A stretch of 64,000 nucleotides of DNA from NCBI RefSeq assembly GCF_014212355.1, contig NZ_JACKXD010000001.1, positions 333,143 to 397,142 of the forward strand. The letters run 5' to 3'. The number at the start of each line of letters is the position of its first letter. The first letter of the stretch is position 1. Source of the stretch: Halobellus ruber (GTDB taxonomy: Archaea; Halobacteriota; Halobacteria; Halobacteriales; Haloferacaceae). Shown here piece after piece: positions 1-7,813 of this stretch. The translations under genes were made by a program, and so were the position numbers. A model generated the notes under the pieces. The model ran no database searches, was not told the DNA's origin, and saw only the letters and a program-made list of their open reading frames with translations.

Positions 1-2
1 TC

Positions 3-269
3 CTCGGAATGCGGCTCTCCGTCGGCCCGATCTCGAACGCCTACATCGTGTCCGTCCTTCCGGCGGAGCTCAAAGGGACCGCGTGGGGTGCGGTCCGGAC
101 GGGCTTTTTCGTCGTCGGCGCCTTCGGATCGACGGCCGTCGGGTCGCTCGCGGACGCGAACCTGTTCACTGCGGCGTTCCTGCTGCTCGCGGGGCTGACC
201 GGCGCTGCCGGCGTCGTGTGGCTTCTCCTGCCGGAGCGGGGGGCGCTCCGTGCCGCCACCGCGGAGTGA
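3..269 (+). CDS. MFS transporter, C-terminal end (partial)
   Basis: The reading frame is already open at the window edge, so the start is missing. About 88 residues remain. They hold two hydrophobic helices with short charged turns, and a GTAWGAVRTGFF-type loop typical of the last helices of major facilitator superfamily carriers. The protein would be an integral membrane transporter; the substrate cannot be told from this end. It is host chromosomal, upstream of the integration site. Confidence 0.7.
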   Translation, partial: LGMRLSVGPISNAYIVSVLPAELKGTAWGAVRTGFFVVGAFGSTAVGSLADANLFTAAFLLLAGLTGAAGVVWLLLPERGALRAATAE

Positions 270-309
270 CGCCGGTAGCGCTTTCAGATGTCCTCGCCCA
301 CCGGATGGT

Positions 310-795
310 ATGTCCGACGCGTTCGAGCCGTACGACGAGATGGCGATCGACGACGAGTGGGTGCCGGAGGAGCTGTTCTCCGAGTTCGTCGCTCGGATGC
401 CGCAGGTCTGCGTCGAACTGATCGTAGAGACCGAGGAGGGGATCCTGCTTGCGAAACGCGACATCCACCCGCCGGTGTGGTTCTGGCCGGGCAGCCGGCT
501 GTACAAGGGTGAACGGCTGCGCGAGGCCGCCCACCGCATCGGCGACGAGGAACTCGGGATCGACGTCGACATCGTCGACCAGTACGGCCCGTACGCCCAC
601 TTCTGGGCCGATAGCTCCGTGCAGGGGTCGCCGAGCCGGCACACGGTCAATCCGGTCTTTCACGTCGAGCCCGCGAACGAGGCGTACGAGATCACCCTCG
701 ACGAGCAACACTCCGCGTATCGGTATCTCACGGAGATGGAGAGCGGCCTCCACGAGTACGTCCGACTCTACATCGAGGACAACGACCTCCTCTGA
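310..795 (+). CDS. Nudix hydrolase, GDP-mannose hydrolase-like
   Basis: The protein has 161 residues from the ATG at 310; the frame is open further upstream but that part looks non-coding. The central stretch PVWFWPGSRLYKGERL followed by RIGDEELGI is a modified Nudix box. The usual REUxEE core is altered, as in the GDP-mannose mannosyl hydrolase branch. It should hydrolyse a nucleoside-diphosphate-linked compound in the cytosol, with the substrate inferred from the subfamily only. It is the last complete host gene before the integrated element, ending 27 bp before the left attachment repeat. Confidence 0.75.
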   Translation: MSDAFEPYDEMAIDDEWVPEELFSEFVARMPQVCVELIVETEEGILLAKRDIHPPVWFWPGSRLYKGERLREAAHRIGDEELGIDVDIVDQYGPYAHFWADSSVQGSPSRHTVNPVFHVEPANEAYEITLDEQHSAYRYLTEMESGLHEYVRLYIEDNDLL

Positions 796-821
796 GCGGC
801 GCAGGCGACGGACCGTTGGAC

Positions 822-838
822 TGCCCGGGGTGGGCTCC
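822..838. repeat. attL: 17-bp copy of the tRNA-Met 3' end
   Basis: TGCCCGGGGTGGGCTCC is identical to 56,578-56,594, where it forms the acceptor strand and part of the T arm of the tRNA-Met gene (minus strand). It lies 42 bp before the integrase start. The rest of a tRNA is absent here, so this is the duplicated end left by site-specific integration. Confidence 0.9.
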
Positions 839-880
839 ATACCAGATGTTTACATTCCCAACCCCTGTTGACTGGGATGG

Positions 881-2116
881 ATGACCGAGTACGTCAGCGA
901 ATCGATCGAGCGCCTCCGGGACCGGCTTGAGGAGTCCGATGACATCAGTGACGCCGACGCAGAGATCCTGCGGCGGTTCTCCGATGAGTTGCGGATCCTC
1001 GGGCCCTCCAAATACGGCGACTACGCTCACGAGAAGTACCTGATGCGGCTGGTCGCGATGGCCGAAGGCGTTGGCGGCCTCGCGGATGCAATCGAGGACG
1101 AAGACGCCGCCCGCCGGATCGTCGCGTGGATCAACACCGAAAAGACCGGCTCGCCGGAGACGAACAAGGACTATCGCGTCGCCCTGCGGCAGCTCGGTGC
1201 GGTCCTGACCGACGGCGACGACCCGCCGGTCAGCCTCGCGTGGGTACCTGGCGGGTACCCCGACAACTACGATCCCGCCCCGGACCCCAGTGACCTCGTC
1301 GGCTGGGACGAGGATGTCGTGCCGATGATCGAAAGCTGCCACAATGCGCGCGACAAGGCTGTGATCGCCCTCGCCTTCGATCTCGGACCGCGACCCCACG
1401 AACTCTATGACCTGGAGGTGGGCGCCTTCGCCGACCACAAGTACGGCCTTCAGGTGACCGTCGAGGGGAAAACCGGACAGCGCTCGCCCGTCCTCGTGCC
1501 GTCGGTGCGGTACGTCACCCGGTGGCTCGACGAACATCCCGGCGAGGATGACGATCCCTTCGTTTCGCGGCTCAATCGTCCTGAAGCGGTCTCGAACAAC
1601 TATATTCGCGACATCTTCAAGGATGCCGCCGATCGAGCCGGTGTCGAGAAACCCGTGACGCCCCGGTACTTCCGGAAGGCCTCGGCCTCGCATCTCGCCT
1701 CGAAGGGTGTCTCCCAGGCGCATATCGAGGACCACCACGGCTGGACTCGCGGGTCGGACATCGCCGCCCGGTACGTCGCGGTCTTCGGGGACGCCAACGA
1801 CCGGGAGATCGCCGCCGCCCACGGCGTCGATGTCGAGCAGGACGAACCGACGCCGATCGCGCCGGTGCCGTGTCCCCGGTGCGACGCCGATGTCCCGCGA
1901 CACAAGGATTTCTGCCCCGAATGCAAGCAGTCGATGGACGTCGAGGCGACGGCCCTCGTCGAGGAGTTCTCCGACCTGCTCGATGAGCTGCTGGTCGACG
2001 CCGACGACGCTGACGAACGGCAGGATTTGATCCGTGCCCGTCGCCGGTTCGAGTCCCGGCCGGACGATTTCTCGAAAGACGATCTCCATCGTTATCTCTC
2101 CTCTCTGAGTGACTGA
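881..2116 (+). CDS. Tyrosine recombinase / integrase with C-terminal zinc ribbon
   Basis: The protein has 411 residues. The catalytic half shows the first Arg in GPRPHEL (about residue 170), a second-Arg box TPRYFRKASASH (about 262-273), the box HHGW, and the probable nucleophile Tyr in AARYVAVFG (about 298). After the catalytic domain two CxxC pairs (CPRC about 330, CPEC about 346) form a zinc ribbon, as in many haloarchaeal plasmid and virus integrases. The N-terminal part should be the SAM-like core-binding domain. It starts 42 bp from attL and so very likely inserts and excises this element at tRNA-Met. Confidence 0.93.
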   Translation: MTEYVSESIERLRDRLEESDDISDADAEILRRFSDELRILGPSKYGDYAHEKYLMRLVAMAEGVGGLADAIEDEDAARRIVAWINTEKTGSPETNKDYRVALRQLGAVLTDGDDPPVSLAWVPGGYPDNYDPAPDPSDLVGWDEDVVPMIESCHNARDKAVIALAFDLGPRPHELYDLEVGAFADHKYGLQVTVEGKTGQRSPVLVPSVRYVTRWLDEHPGEDDDPFVSRLNRPEAVSNNYIRDIFKDAADRAGVEKPVTPRYFRKASASHLASKGVSQAHIEDHHGWTRGSDIAARYVAVFGDANDREIAAAHGVDVEQDEPTPIAPVPCPRCDADVPRHKDFCPECKQSMDVEATALVEEFSDLLDELLVDADDADERQDLIRARRRFESRPDDFSKDDLHRYLSSLSD

Positions 2117-2271
2117 GCGGCGAGTTCGAACGCTCGCCCGGCCTCGTGATCCGCGTACCGGTCCGCCAGGCGCTCGAACAGCGCAATGTCGCTGTCCTCG
2201 TCGATCTCGGTCTGCCGGTGGTGACTCTCGTGCCGGTCCCGTGTGCCGGAGTCGGGAACTGACTCACTCAT
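2092..2271 (-). CDS. Small acidic protein of unknown function (59 aa)
   Basis: ATG at 2271, stop at 2092, so its end overlaps the integrase end by 25 bp on the other strand. It is the last gene of a three-gene minus-strand chain: its ATG overlaps the stop of the upstream gene (ATGA). The protein is charged and predicted helical (DIALFERLADRY, GRAFELAAQSL). No family is recognised. The overlap and haloarchaeal codon use are the main support. Confidence 0.55.
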   Translation of the reverse strand: MSESVPDSGTRDRHESHHRQTEIDEDSDIALFERLADRYADHEAGRAFELAAQSLREER

Positions 2272-2594
2272 CGGGGCTGTGCCTCCCGGTGGAGATGCTG
2301 GAGTGCTTCCCGCGCGTGCTTGCGGGCGATGTCGGATTCGGCGGTCTCGAGCACCCGTGTGAGATGTCGCTCGACGTCAGCCAGATACTCACGATCCTCG
2401 GCGTCGATATGCCCGCCGTCGGCAACCCGACGGACGGGCCCGAGTACCTCGCCGTCCCGCAGGGCAAGCGGTGCGAGCCCCAGTTTCTGTCGCCCTTTCT
2501 CGATGATTCCCGGATCGGTGGCAAGTGGGGAGTGTTCGACCGTCGTAGTGTGGGTCTGCTGAAGGCCGTCAGCAATCCGAACGCGGGACTTCAT
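2268..2594 (-). CDS. Hypothetical protein (108 aa)
   Basis: A charged, predicted helical protein without membrane segments or recognisable motif. The stretch DREYLADVERHLTRVL suggests a coiled or helical-bundle fold. Both ends overlap their neighbours by four bases, so it is translated as the middle gene of the 3286-to-2092 operon. The position next to the integrase suggests a role in regulating integration or excision, which is inference only. Confidence 0.65.
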   Translation of the reverse strand: MKSRVRIADGLQQTHTTTVEHSPLATDPGIIEKGRQKLGLAPLALRDGEVLGPVRRVADGGHIDAEDREYLADVERHLTRVLETAESDIARKHAREALQHLHREAQPR

Positions 2595-3286
2595 CGCTGC
2601 CCCTCCGCAGCAGCCTGGTGGACCCGACAGCCGATACAGACCCCCTCCTCGAGGAAGCGTCGTGGGACAGCGTCACCACAACTCTCGCAGGGTCGGTCGT
2701 CGTCAGTCTGTGGGTCGACAAACTCGTCGAACGAGTCAGAGAGCCCGCCGTCGGAACGGAGACGACAGTCCGGACACTCGGTGGTGTCGGCTCCATCGGT
2801 CGGCTCGATGAAGAGATCCCCACAAGTGCCACACACCCGGAGGATCCCCCGGCGGCCGCCGTCGGTCACCAGCGGTTCGTTCGCCTCCTCGGGGGTGTCG
2901 CTCGGCGCGTGACGTTCGATCCGCCACCGGCAGACCGAGGAGGCGGGGATCCACTGTTCGATTTCGATCTCAGGGGCGAAGTCGGCGATGTCGATCTCTT
3001 GGCCGGTGGATTGGACCCCACAGATCTTTCCGAGATACCACCCGATGCGGGCGGCGCTGTAGGGCGTGTACTTGGCGATCCGTTTGGCGTAGTAGATCTT
3101 CCACTCGCCACGATCGAGATCCTCACGAACGAACTCGCAGATCGATTCAACGACGCCTGTGTTGAAGCCGCCGTCTGTGATCATTTCGTTATCCGGTTCT
3201 GGAGTCATCCCGCTGGACAGGTTGTTTTCGAGCGATCCGTCTGCTGTGTCCAAGGCTTCAATACCTCGGTGCGCGTTAGTTTCCAT
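2591..3286 (-). CDS. Zinc-ribbon protein of unknown function (231 aa)
   Basis: First gene of the minus-strand chain. The N-terminal half holds a helical segment (YAKRIAKYTPYSAARIGWYLGKI) resembling the winged-helix or MarR-like modules found in plasmid-borne haloarchaeal proteins. The C-terminal half has CxxC pairs (CGTCGDLF, CPDC, CESCGD, CIGC), enough for two zinc ribbons. It probably binds DNA. No signal peptide or membrane segment. Confidence 0.7.
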   Translation of the reverse strand: METNAHRGIEALDTADGSLENNLSSGMTPEPDNEMITDGGFNTGVVESICEFVREDLDRGEWKIYYAKRIAKYTPYSAARIGWYLGKICGVQSTGQEIDIADFAPEIEIEQWIPASSVCRWRIERHAPSDTPEEANEPLVTDGGRRGILRVCGTCGDLFIEPTDGADTTECPDCRLRSDGGLSDSFDEFVDPQTDDDRPCESCGDAVPRRFLEEGVCIGCRVHQAAAEGQR

Positions 3287-3411
3287 CGTCGTACTCCATA
3301 GACGACCCCACAGGCGTCGGGCGGGCCATCATCCCGCTCGGCGCGTTTTCGTGGGCGCCGATCCGTCTGCGAGCATCATCTATGACTACCGTATTACTGG
3401 GAGGACTTCAA

Positions 3412-3424
3412 ATTTTCCACGTGG
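3412..3424. promoter_or_regulatory. Candidate operator with CCACGTGG palindrome (copy 1)
   Basis: ATTTTCCACGTGG occurs here and, identically, at 3956-3968. The 8-bp core CCACGTGG is a perfect palindrome. This copy lies about 70 bp upstream of the winged-helix gene starting at 3492. Confidence 0.5.
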
Positions 3425-3491
3425 TAACTAATTTCCACAGGACCACAAACTCCTCCGGAGAAACTAATTATCCGGCGTGTCACGTGCCGAT

Positions 3492-3746
3492 ATGGCCGGG
3501 AGAAAGCGTCGGGTGACAGATACCGACATTCTGGAAGCCCTGGCGTTATCTCCCGATCCTGTTCTCGTAGCCTCCGAAATTGCCGAAGAAGTTGATTTGA
3601 CCCGACAGGGTGCCTTCAATCGGCTCCAAGAGCTTGAAGAAACTGGTTTGGTAAGCAGCGCAATGAAGGCCTCAGCTCGTGTGTGGTGGATCACGCCCGA
3701 CGGCAAGCGTCAGCTCTCCGACTCCGACTCAACCCACCAAACATAG
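3492..3746 (+). CDS. Winged-helix transcriptional regulator (84 aa)
   Basis: ATG at 3492 is preferred; a GTG at 3477 is in frame. The protein is one winged-helix domain: VASEIAEEVDLTRQGAFNRL is the helix-turn-helix, followed by the wing VSSAMKASARVWWI. It is a paralogue of the convergent gene at 3710-3937, with which it shares the framework VTD..I, ASE.A, LTR, RL..L and VWW. The two genes overlap tail to tail by 37 bp. Each has the same CCACGTGG element upstream, so auto- or cross-regulation is likely. Confidence 0.75.
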   Translation: MAGRKRRVTDTDILEALALSPDPVLVASEIAEEVDLTRQGAFNRLQELEETGLVSSAMKASARVWWITPDGKRQLSDSDSTHQT

Positions 3747-3937
3747 CCGTTCCCGACATCTTTTCGATCAACGAAGTCTCGTTCCAATAGTTTATTTAGG
3801 CGAATATTAGCACTTGTACGTGTAATATCGAGTCGGGCCGCCACCTCTGACGCGGAGGCCACAGGCTCGTCAATTGACTCAAGTGTATTGACAATTTCTT
3901 CGTCAGTCACTTTCTGATTCCCGTGGCGTGAACTCAT
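3710..3937 (-). CDS. Winged-helix transcriptional regulator (75 aa)
   Basis: ATG at 3937 is chosen because a longer GTG start (3964) would fall inside the candidate operator. HTH: ASEVAARLDITRTSANIRL, then KLLERDFVDRK and the wing YVWWVES. It is homologous to the gene at 3492-3746 and convergent with it. An AT-rich stretch just upstream could be its TATA box. Confidence 0.75.
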   Translation of the reverse strand: MSSRHGNQKVTDEEIVNTLESIDEPVASASEVAARLDITRTSANIRLNKLLERDFVDRKDVGNGYVWWVESESES

Positions 3938-3955
3938 TTCGTTTGACCATCCTTT

Positions 3956-3968
3956 ATTTTCCACGTGG
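3956..3968. promoter_or_regulatory. Candidate operator with CCACGTGG palindrome (copy 2)
   Basis: Identical to 3412-3424 over 13 bp. It lies 19 bp upstream of the minus-strand regulator start at 3937, and near the promoter region of the plus-strand genes that begin at 4097. It could control both directions. Confidence 0.5.
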
Positions 3969-4096
3969 CAAAATTTTATCCCGGTGTATTTCTAATGAGG
4001 TAATAGACACACACCCGGCTCCCGTAGAGCGGTTTCATACGAAAATCGCCCCGGTGCTGAAGACACCGAGGGATTCGGGCTGTGTCGCCACACAAT

Positions 4097-4444
4097 ATGT
4101 CGACTGAAAGCCCGTCGTCAACTACCGACGACACGGACTTAAATCGTATCACGTACGACCACAGCGCCCTCCCCCGCGCGGCGAACATCCTCGGCATCGA
4201 CGGTGCCGGCGCCGTCCACGTCCACTCCCCACGACAGGACCGCGTTTGGATGCTCGCGGTCGATACCGACGCCCCTGTAGAGTCGGAGGTCACCCACGAG
4301 GCAGACCTTCGTGGCAACTCCGTCCACGAGTGGATCGCCCACGTTCGCGGTGAACGAGGTGTGTGGCAGGACCTCCGATACGATCGCGGCAGTTGGGTGG
4401 CTGCACTCGGCAGACACCTCGCAGCCGCTACGGAGGCCGAGTGA
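4097..4444 (+). CDS. Hypothetical acidic protein (115 aa)
   Basis: ATG at 4097 is chosen over GTG at 4082. There are no membrane segments or known motif. It has an ordered core (AANILGIDGAGAVHVHS, VWMLAVDTD, VWQDLRYDRGSWVAAL). It is first in a chain of three genes joined by ATGA and ATGATG overlaps, probably one transcript. Confidence 0.6.
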   Translation: MSTESPSSTTDDTDLNRITYDHSALPRAANILGIDGAGAVHVHSPRQDRVWMLAVDTDAPVESEVTHEADLRGNSVHEWIAHVRGERGVWQDLRYDRGSWVAALGRHLAAATEAE

Positions 4445-4575
4445 TGACGACCGAACTCCACGCGCCGATCTACGGTGTCTCGTGTGTCTGCTGTGGGACG
4501 CTGTTGCTCCGCGGCCCGTCGGACGCGGAGCTGTGCGCGGGCTGTCAGCGTGACCTGCGGCGGGTCCAGCGATGA
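4444..4575 (+). CDS. Small zinc-finger protein (43 aa)
   Basis: ATG overlaps the stop of the upstream gene (TGATG). Two CxxC knuckles (CVCC near residue 14, CAGC near residue 32) can bind one zinc. Such small proteins are common in haloarchaeal plasmids and viruses; the function of this one is unknown. Confidence 0.65.
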   Translation: MTTELHAPIYGVSCVCCGTLLLRGPSDAELCAGCQRDLRRVQR

Positions 4576-4835
4576 TGTGTCAAGCGCACGGTCGCGACAC
4601 TCTCCAGCGGGTCGCCCGGCAATGTGCGACGTACTCCGAAGTGGTTGCGGTCGACGTGCTCGCACCTGCCCAGACGCCGTCCTCGCGGTGGACCGTCGAG
4701 ATCGTCGTGGAGGGCAAATCGGTCCCGCCGCGGGTGCTGGCGGCAGTGGCCGTCGCCGACGTGACACTCGATGTTGGGGCGAGTGGAACGCGGGGTGAGC
4801 CGATGCACGCGGTCGTGGTCGGGCATCTTGGCTGA
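4572..4835 (+). CDS. Hypothetical protein (87 aa)
   Basis: Overlaps the zinc-finger gene at its start (ATGATG). It has alternating hydrophobic strands (SEVVAVDVLAP, WTVEIVVEGK, RVLAAVAVADVTLDV), compatible with a small alpha/beta domain. No family is recognised. Confidence 0.55.
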   Translation: MMCQAHGRDTLQRVARQCATYSEVVAVDVLAPAQTPSSRWTVEIVVEGKSVPPRVLAAVAVADVTLDVGASGTRGEPMHAVVVGHLG

Positions 4836-4870
4836 GCATCGGGACACTCGACCGTGACCGCGCCGAGGTG

Positions 4871-4892
4871 ATAAACCGGTGCCTCAGTTCCG
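4871..4892. repeat. Orc1-type repeat, full copy (ATAAACC-N4-CCTCAGTTCCG)
   Basis: Same sequence and same 4-bp spacing as 12,506-12,527 in the promoter of the orc1 gene. No gene starts here in the matching direction, so this copy is not simply a promoter. A candidate origin recognition box or regulator site. Confidence 0.45.
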
Positions 4893-5006
4893 GTTTCACC
4901 CGTGCGAGTTCCCCCTTTGTATGAAATCCTCTATATATCTCAATGCCTGGCTGGGAGAAATACTATTAGCTTTCAGCGTACGACAAAAGATAGCGGATCT
5001 TATATA

Positions 5007-6131
5007 TTACCTCTCTATGCGGCCTGATTGCTCGAAAACATCCTCGTTAAACAGCTGTTGGCTGGCTTTAGAGGGTGAGATCTCTCGTCGATCTGCTATA
5101 ACAAAGCACGTCAGCTCACGCCATTGTGAGACCAAGCCTATGGTACTAGCCCCATCTCCTTTGACTGACTCTTCAAGCACCCAGTCCAAGTAGTGATCAT
5201 ACGCAGTTGTACTGATAGCACTGATTCCTCTTAGCAGTGCGATTGCTCGGAGAACTTTTGACCCATTGGATAGGTATTGATTCCAGTCGGACATAACCAA
5301 AAGTCGCTCTTCCCCCTCACTCGCAGAAACATCATAGTACAGAACCGCATCCAATGCCGCATCTCGAAGACTAACACCAACAAGAATTGTTACAGAGAGG
5401 ACGACACCTGCCCACTCGGGAGGAGTAAGCCACAGAGGAGGTGACAGGTTCTCCGGTAAAAACGGAAATAAGCTAAATACAGCTAAAAGTAGAGCGATGT
5501 TTGCTTCCCCATCGGATAGAAGCTCACCAGCATTATTATGAGCTACCCGGACTTCCTGGGCAAGTCTTTCAGGTGATTTATCGACATCAACTGCACCTTC
5601 CCGTACGTATGAGGCACCTCTTTCCACGAAATCTTCTCTAGCGTTTCTTGTGAAATCCTCGCCCGGAAACCACGAAAATAGCTTTTTGAATAATCGTCGC
5701 GGCGAAGGGAACGTACCGACTGCTTCAATTCGACTGGTGAATGTAGACACTCCTGATAATAGACCAGAGAGCAGTATGATCCCAAAATCTGTGATACCTC
5801 CCGTCTTTGATTTCTGGCCCTTTGATAGACTGAGAATCAACAGGAATGATAGAAGGACAGCTATGGAGATGATAACGACGATCGCCAGTCTCAACCCTAC
5901 TAACGAAGAAAGTCCGACCAAGGCCAAACCTACGAGTAAAGCGGTCCCTGCTTCAATAAACAGTAGAAGTACACCATACCCGACAAACAGAATGAGTGCT
6001 GAATGGGTCCCGATGAAATAGGCAAGGATAGCTACAAGACCAGCAGAAACTACGGCAACTCTCCAATTTACGATTAATAGGAATAATAGAACAACCGTGG
6101 CCGATGAAAACAGAAGTGTATTCACACGCAC
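5007..6131 (-). CDS. Multi-pass membrane protein (374 aa)
   Basis: GTG start at 6131. The first 105 residues hold about four transmembrane helices. A second hydrophobic pair lies near residues 212-255. The C-terminal third is soluble and charged. It is AT-rich compared with the replication genes, suggesting separate acquisition. It is divergent from the restriction enzyme at 6424; whether they work together is unknown. No family recognised. Confidence 0.65.
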   Translation of the reverse strand: MRVNTLLFSSATVVLLFLLIVNWRVAVVSAGLVAILAYFIGTHSALILFVGYGVLLLFIEAGTALLVGLALVGLSSLVGLRLAIVVIISIAVLLSFLLILSLSKGQKSKTGGITDFGIILLSGLLSGVSTFTSRIEAVGTFPSPRRLFKKLFSWFPGEDFTRNAREDFVERGASYVREGAVDVDKSPERLAQEVRVAHNNAGELLSDGEANIALLLAVFSLFPFLPENLSPPLWLTPPEWAGVVLSVTILVGVSLRDAALDAVLYYDVSASEGEERLLVMSDWNQYLSNGSKVLRAIALLRGISAISTTAYDHYLDWVLEESVKGDGASTIGLVSQWRELTCFVIADRREISPSKASQQLFNEDVFEQSGRIER

Positions 6132-6423
6132 ATATGGTCAATAATCATAAGTAGTTTTTATGGAGAATAGAGGAACTGAAGAAAGCCGTTGCCATAGAGC
6201 AACTGAAATCGTATATGACGGTGCGGCAGAGTGGTTAACAATGTCTGCTTCACAAGATCTTAACTTATGACTTTGTTGAAATTCTCAACCAATGATAATT
6301 TTCAATACTTTTGCTGAGTACAAACCGCGTATTAATTACATCGCCGGGCTCGAGTCGCTCAGGACAGAGTAGTTCACAATACACGGCGGCATTATTATTT
6401 GACCGTAACTCGCTGGATTTGTT

Positions 6424-7575
6424 ATGGGTCAATTCGGCGACCAGTACGTCGTCGGTGAAGAATACCGGAACTCTACAGATCTTACTACCAATGAATATCG
6501 TGGGTGGTTGAACGCCCCCCTTGATGGCGGAGTTAGCTACCGTGGAATTGAGGCCCTACGCAACCCACATACTGGTACTTGTGAATTTATCATACTATAC
6601 TCTTCAAGCACGACTTCTACTTCACACGATCCCTGGGAGGATATAATCAATCTCGAAGACGGTATTGCCTATTACTGGGGTGACTCGAAGGCTGGTGATG
6701 GACCGGATCCACTCAGCCGTCGTGGTAACCGACTTGTGAAAGAGCAGTATTGCTCCACCTACGCTCAGAATAATCGCGACGAAGCACCCCCAGTGTTGTT
6801 TCAGAAAGAACGTGTGGGTTGGGTAACGTTCAAAGGATGCTGTATCATTGACGGTCTGAATATTACCCGCCATAGAGATGAGGGCGAAACGGTTGTCAAC
6901 TACCGGATTGATCTCGAAATTCTTGACACTGACACAGTTGATTTAGAGTGGATTCACCGCAAGAGTCGAACTGGATATGACGCTGGTGGACCCGAAGCGT
7001 GGGATCACTGGGTGAAGACTGGGACAGTCCAGCGCTATTCGATATACAACGAGCAGATCCGTTCGAAGACTAATCAACAGCCAGACGCCCGCTTAGAGCC
7101 GCTTCACGAGGATATACGAACCCGACTCGATGGAACTTCCAAGGACCGTGGGCAGAAGCTGGAGTTGCTGATCGAACGTTTGCTCGAAAGTATGGACAAT
7201 ATGTCTCAGGTCCGTCGAACGCCCTCGAGCGGCGATAAAGGTGTGGACATTATTGGTCAAACAAACTTGTTACCGGATGTGACACTTGGTGGTAACAAAA
7301 CAAAACTCAAATTCAAAGCCCAAGTGAAAAACAAGAAAGGATCGGTCGGTGGCCGGGAACTGAGTCGTCTTGCTTCCCGAGTCGGTGACGGCGAAATTGG
7401 CTTGTTCTTCACTATGTCACACTACACGGACGCTGCCCAGCGAGAGAGCCTCTCCACCTATCCAATCCGGCTGTTCGCCGGTGGTGATATTGTTGATATG
7501 CTCGTCCAGACAGACCTCACCGATGGTTCACGGCTGAATGATCAGGTTGTCAGCGAAATCAACGACAGCGTATAA
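6424..7575 (+). CDS. Mrr-like, probably modification-dependent restriction endonuclease
   Basis: 383 residues. The C-terminal 140 residues form a PD-(D/E)xK nuclease of the Mrr type: D275 in GDKGVDIIG and Q300-V-K302 in KFKAQVKNK. The N-terminal 150 residues resemble the SRA-like recognition domain of AspBHI-type enzymes (GGVSYRGIEALRNP, WGDSKAGDG, GNRLVKEQ). By family this would cut DNA carrying modified cytosine; the modification specificity is inferred. It stands alone without a methylase, as expected for type IV enzymes. ATG at 6424 is preceded by an AT-rich region. Confidence 0.8.
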   Translation: MGQFGDQYVVGEEYRNSTDLTTNEYRGWLNAPLDGGVSYRGIEALRNPHTGTCEFIILYSSSTTSTSHDPWEDIINLEDGIAYYWGDSKAGDGPDPLSRRGNRLVKEQYCSTYAQNNRDEAPPVLFQKERVGWVTFKGCCIIDGLNITRHRDEGETVVNYRIDLEILDTDTVDLEWIHRKSRTGYDAGGPEAWDHWVKTGTVQRYSIYNEQIRSKTNQQPDARLEPLHEDIRTRLDGTSKDRGQKLELLIERLLESMDNMSQVRRTPSSGDKGVDIIGQTNLLPDVTLGGNKTKLKFKAQVKNKKGSVGGRELSRLASRVGDGEIGLFFTMSHYTDAAQRESLSTYPIRLFAGGDIVDMLVQTDLTDGSRLNDQVVSEINDSV

Positions 7576-7813
7576 AATTGTTCTCGATAAGTGCGTTCAC
7601 CTGCTGTCAATTTCGATGCTGACGGGGTGAGCCAAACCGACGACTGACTGCTGTATGCCCCTGCATTCAGCAGTTCGTTCCTGACACTCCTGAGTAGATG
7701 ACCACCCGATGAGATACAGTATTCATCTTCACTGGACAGAGGACCATTTAGCATCGGGGAAACAGCGTACTCCGCTGTAGTGATCCGGGTTCCAAATAAG
7801 TTGGAGGCACCTG

